DNA of 64,000 nt from Halomonas cerina (lineage in GTDB: Bacteria; Pseudomonadota; Gammaproteobacteria; Pseudomonadales; Halomonadaceae): assembly GCF_014192215.1 (NCBI RefSeq), contig NZ_JACHXP010000008.1, positions 124,001 to 188,000 of the forward strand, in the 5' to 3' direction. This document shows positions 61,365-64,000 of this stretch, in pieces (the first letter of the stretch is position 1; every line of letters begins with the position of its first letter). The translations under genes were made by a program, and so were the position numbers. Below the pieces are notes generated by a model that was not told where the DNA came from, ran no database searches, and saw nothing but the letters and a program-made list of their open reading frames with translations.

Positions 61365-61913
61365 CTATTGTTGGTCATTCCCAGCTTGTTGGTCATCCAG
61401 CGTCAGACGGGTACTGCGTTCCACCCAGTCGCCGCGCCCGGTGGGCACGATCTCGACCAGTTGCACCGAGCGTCCGGTGATGCCGACGATGCGGCCGAAG
61501 TCGCTGCCCAGGTGGTCGCCGACCCGCAGGCGGTGCACGGTACCGTCCGGCGCGCGCACCAGTGCCGACGGCTGGCCACCCACCGAGAGGGTGCCGACCA
61601 GTTCAAGCGCACTCAGGTCGAAGGCCTCCAGCGGCTCCCTGGGACGTGAGCGGTCGGGCTCCAGGTCCGACTCGCCTGGCGGCAGCGCCTCGGGCTCCGG
61701 CAGCCGGGCCTGGAAGGGACTGCGCTCGTCGGCGAAACGATAGTCCACCGCGGGAGTGTCGGGCAGCGGGGGCAGGGGGAGCAGGCTATCCACGCCAGGG
61801 TCGGCACGCAGCGACGCGAGCTCACGCTCGAGCGTGTCCAGGTTGGCGTCGCTGCAACCGGCCAGGGCGACCAGCAGGGCCACGCCCCCCCCTCTTGCCG
61901 GCCAGACACTCAT
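61365..61913 (-). CDS. pilP: Type IV pilus lipoprotein PilP
   Basis: Inner-membrane lipoprotein that connects PilMNO with the PilQ secretin. 182 residues; signal peptide with lipobox LAGC (Cys20). A disordered proline-rich linker (about 45-90) is followed by the beta-sandwich domain (LELVGTLSVGGQPSALV ... VHRLRVGDHLG). It overlaps pilO by four bases (ATGA). Confidence 0.93.
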   Translation of the reverse strand: MSVWPARGGGVALLVALAGCSDANLDTLERELASLRADPGVDSLLPLPPLPDTPAVDYRFADERSPFQARLPEPEALPPGESDLEPDRSRPREPLEAFDLSALELVGTLSVGGQPSALVRAPDGTVHRLRVGDHLGSDFGRIVGITGRSVQLVEIVPTGRGDWVERSTRLTLDDQQAGNDQQ

Positions 61914-62548
61914 GAGCCCTCCTCCTCGGCCGCCGCTCGTTCCTCATCGGAGCGATAGCTGTAGGTGCGCGCCAGCATGGAGAGCTGAAGGCGCCCCCCG
62001 TCATCGACCGGCGCGAGACTGAAATCATGCTGGGTCACCACCCGTGGCAGGTCGGCGATCCCGGCGATGAAGGAGGCGATACGGTGGTAGTCGCCCTGGA
62101 CCCGGATATCGAAGGGACGCTCCACGTAGAACTCGCGGGTCTCCGGGCTGCGCAGGCGAATGATGTCGATGGTCAGCTGATTATCGAGGGCCGTCTCGCT
62201 GATGCTGTCGATCAGCGAGGGGATCTCGGCCCCGCCGGGCAGCATGGCCACCAGCGTCGACAGGCGCGCGTCGAGCGCCTCGACCTGGGCGCGCAGCGCC
62301 GGCAGGTCGGCCGCCTGGGCCGACTTGCGGCGGTAGTCCCGCAGCAGCTGCGCCTCCTCTTCACGAGCCGATGCGAGCGCCTCGGCCCTGGGGGCGGCCA
62401 GGTACCAGTACATGCCGGCGAAGGTGAGCCCCATCACCAACAGAGCGCAGCACAGCTGCAGCAGCAAGGGCCAGCTGCCGGCCTCCTTGATGTCCAGCTC
62501 CCCCCAGTCTAGCTCGCGCAGGCGGCGAAACTCTCCGGACAGGCTCAT
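61910..62548 (-). CDS. pilO: Type IV pilus alignment protein PilO
   Basis: Inner-membrane protein forming heterodimers with PilN. 212 residues: cytosolic start, TM helix about 29-50 (LLLQLCCALLVMGLTFAGMYWYL), coiled coil about 55-100, then the ferredoxin-like domain (VERPFDIRVQGDYHRIASFIAGIADLPRVV). ATGA overlap with pilN. Confidence 0.94.
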   Translation of the reverse strand: MSLSGEFRRLRELDWGELDIKEAGSWPLLLQLCCALLVMGLTFAGMYWYLAAPRAEALASAREEEAQLLRDYRRKSAQAADLPALRAQVEALDARLSTLVAMLPGGAEIPSLIDSISETALDNQLTIDIIRLRSPETREFYVERPFDIRVQGDYHRIASFIAGIADLPRVVTQHDFSLAPVDDGGRLQLSMLARTYSYRSDEERAAAEEEGS

Positions 62549-63105
62549 GGTTCCCCCTCCCCGCCTGGCGTCGCGGGCATGTGCTGACTCACGGTCAGGG
62601 TGAAGCGGCGCATGGCATCCGAGGACTCCACCTCGGAGAGCACCGGCACATCGAAGACCGGCGACGCCTCGAGGGCCCGCAACTGATCGGAAACCTGACG
62701 ATTGCGCTCGGCGCGACCCTCCAGGCGTAGTCGATCGCCTTGGCGGTCGAGCCCCACGTAGTGCACGCCCTCCTGCAGGCTCGCCACCAGGGCGTTGAAG
62801 ACATGCACGGTCTGCGGGCGTCCCGTCTGGAGCCGCTGGAAGACCTCGAGCTGCGCCCTGAGGGAGACCACCTGCGCCTCGTATTGTCCCAGCAGCTCGA
62901 TGTTGCGGTCCAACTCGGCCATCCTGTCACGAATCAGCGCATGACGCGCCTGCTGGGCCGTCAGCTGCTGCTCGTAGTAGCGGGTCATCCCGTAGCCGCC
63001 CCCCAGGCCGATGAGGGCCATCAGCACCAGGGCCACGTGAAAGCGCCGGCTGCGGCGCGCCCGCCGCGCCTCTCGCCAGGGCAGCAGGTTGATGTCGATG
63101 GTCAT
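62545..63105 (-). CDS. pilN: Type IV pilus alignment protein PilN
   Basis: Inner-membrane partner of PilO; its N-terminal INLLPWRE motif binds PilM. 186 residues: DINLLPWREA at 4-13, TM about 23-41, coiled coil about 45-80, periplasmic ferredoxin-like domain. ATGA overlap with pilM. Confidence 0.95.
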   Translation of the reverse strand: MTIDINLLPWREARRARRSRRFHVALVLMALIGLGGGYGMTRYYEQQLTAQQARHALIRDRMAELDRNIELLGQYEAQVVSLRAQLEVFQRLQTGRPQTVHVFNALVASLQEGVHYVGLDRQGDRLRLEGRAERNRQVSDQLRALEASPVFDVPVLSEVESSDAMRRFTLTVSQHMPATPGGEGEP

Positions 63106-64000
63106 GGCCGGCCCCGCATCGCCAGCCCGCAGGCGGTGAGCATGGCCGGCGCATCACCGGCCAGGGTTGGCACATCGATGCGGGGATTGATCCGCATCTG
63201 CTGGAAGGGGTTGGCAATCACCACCTCCATGCCGCTCTCCTCGGTGAGACGTTCGGCCAGTCCCGGCAGGACACTGGTGCCGCCGGCCAGCACCATCTGG
63301 CGCACCTCGTGCTTGCGTCCGGCGGTATAATAGAGCTGCAGGGAACGGCCCACTTGCTGAACCAGGGTATCCAGGAAGGGCTCGAGCACGCTGTCGGGGT
63401 AGTCTTCCGGCAGGCCACCGCGCTTCTTGGCCAACCCCGCCTCCTCCAGGCTCAGCCCGTAGCGGTTGCGGATTTCCTCGGTCAGCTGGCGCCCGCCGAA
63501 GACGGTGTCACGACTGTAGGTGATGCGTCCCTCGCGCAGCACGTGGAAGGCATTCATGTTGGCCCCAATGTCCACCAGGGCCACACAGTCCTCATCACCG
63601 TAGGTCGGCGAGAGCTGCGGTCGCAACGCGGTGAAGGCGCGCTCCATGGCAAAGGACTCGACATCCACGGCGGCAGGGGTCAGGCCGGACGCCACCAGCG
63701 CCTCGGTCAGCTGGCTGACGTCCTGCTGTCGGCAGGCGACCAGCAGGACATCCTGCTGGTCGCCATAGCGCGCATTCAGCCCCAGCCGCTGGAAGTCGAA
63801 GGCGACCTCGCTGAACGGAAAGGGGATGTGCTTGTCGGAGTCGAGCTGGATGCGCGCTTCGATCTCGTCATCGTTGAGCGAGGCGGGCAGGGTGAGGGTC
63901 TTGGTGATGGCGGCACTGGCCGGCACCGCGACGGCCGCCTGGCGGGAAGCCGGCCGGGCATGCTCCACCGCCCGCCCGAGCGCCTCGACCACCGCATCCA
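63102..64000 (-). CDS. pilM: Type IV pilus ATPase-like protein PilM (5' end cut off)
   Basis: Actin/FtsA-like cytosolic protein that binds ATP and the PilN N-terminus. 298 residues are visible; about 55 N-terminal residues lie outside the window, judged from the usual length of about 354. Seen: PASAAITKTLTLP, phosphate-2 motif ALVDIGANMNAFHVL, adenosine region VLAGGTSVLPGL. It is the first gene of the pilMNOPQ-aroK-aroB run. Confidence 0.95.
   Translation of the reverse strand, partial: DAVVEALGRAVEHARPASRQAAVAVPASAAITKTLTLPASLNDDEIEARIQLDSDKHIPFPFSEVAFDFQRLGLNARYGDQQDVLLVACRQQDVSQLTEALVASGLTPAAVDVESFAMERAFTALRPQLSPTYGDEDCVALVDIGANMNAFHVLREGRITYSRDTVFGGRQLTEEIRNRYGLSLEEAGLAKKRGGLPEDYPDSVLEPFLDTLVQQVGRSLQLYYTAGRKHEVRQMVLAGGTSVLPGLAERLTEESGMEVVIANPFQQMRINPRIDVPTLAGDAPAMLTACGLAMRGRP

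Overview
The window is a GC-rich gammaproteobacterial chromosome segment. The protein sequences, the gene orders (pilMNOPQ-aroK-aroB-gltBD, eno-kdsA-pyrG, mutS/pncC-recA-recX-alaS-lysC-csrA-tRNA), the Na+-pumping oxaloacetate decarboxylase and the base composition suggest Halomonas or a close relative in the Halomonadaceae. This assignment is inference; no rRNA is present. Almost everything is housekeeping. I see no prophage, insertion sequence, plasmid gene or CRISPR.

Layout. 1-5.2 kb: the tail of an unidentified gene, a 1-Cys peroxiredoxin, then the GlrK-QseG-GlrR two-component operon (minus strand), preceded by a 740-base region without a protein gene. 5.2-10.8 kb: argA, two heptamer arrays, then a phosphate group (Pit transporter, PhoU-like DUF47 protein, CYTH triphosphatase) and a K+ channel. 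10.8-15 kb: yciO, rnm, yciI, mnmC. 15-29.9 kb: one long minus-strand run, ccmABCDEFGHI-smc-zipA-ligA-UPF0270, packed with short overlaps. 30.1-31.2 kb: an SOS-controlled LexA-like peptidase and yigZ. 31.3-34.7 kb: oadGAB. 34.8-40.8 kb: dusC, two tRNA-Arg, tRNA-Ser, csrA, lysC, alaS. 40.9-46.4 kb: recX, recA, pncC, mutS, fdxA. 46.9-57.1 kb: eno, kdsA, pyrG, gltD, gltB. 57.6-64 kb: aroB, aroK and pilQPONM (pilM cut by the window end).

The most interesting signals lie between the genes. (1) Upstream of glrK on its strand are an exact TGTC-N10-GACA GlrR-type site with a weaker second one, a near-consensus sigma-54 promoter 98 bases further on, about 450 bases of back-to-back hairpins and an intrinsic terminator. 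This is where enterobacteria carry the sRNA GlmY, so it looks like a GlrR/sigma-54-controlled structured RNA. (2) A 91-base element occurs twice (19223-19313 minus; 51030-51120 plus), is 85% identical, and shows four compensatory base-pair changes in three helices. (3) Four intergenic heptamer arrays occur in two clusters; three end with the same heptamer, GCAGGAT. (4) A LexA-type self-cleavage domain without a DNA-binding domain lies behind a good SOS box. (5) A second structured stretch with its own terminator lies between eno and fdxA.

Together the genes cover cytochrome c maturation, cell division and chromosome organisation, DNA repair and the SOS response, ammonia assimilation, aspartate-family and aromatic amino-acid synthesis, KDO and CTP synthesis, type IV pilus assembly and phosphate uptake. 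Gene starts were chosen from visible Shine-Dalgarno sequences and family lengths. Long open frames antisense to these genes are products of high GC and are omitted.
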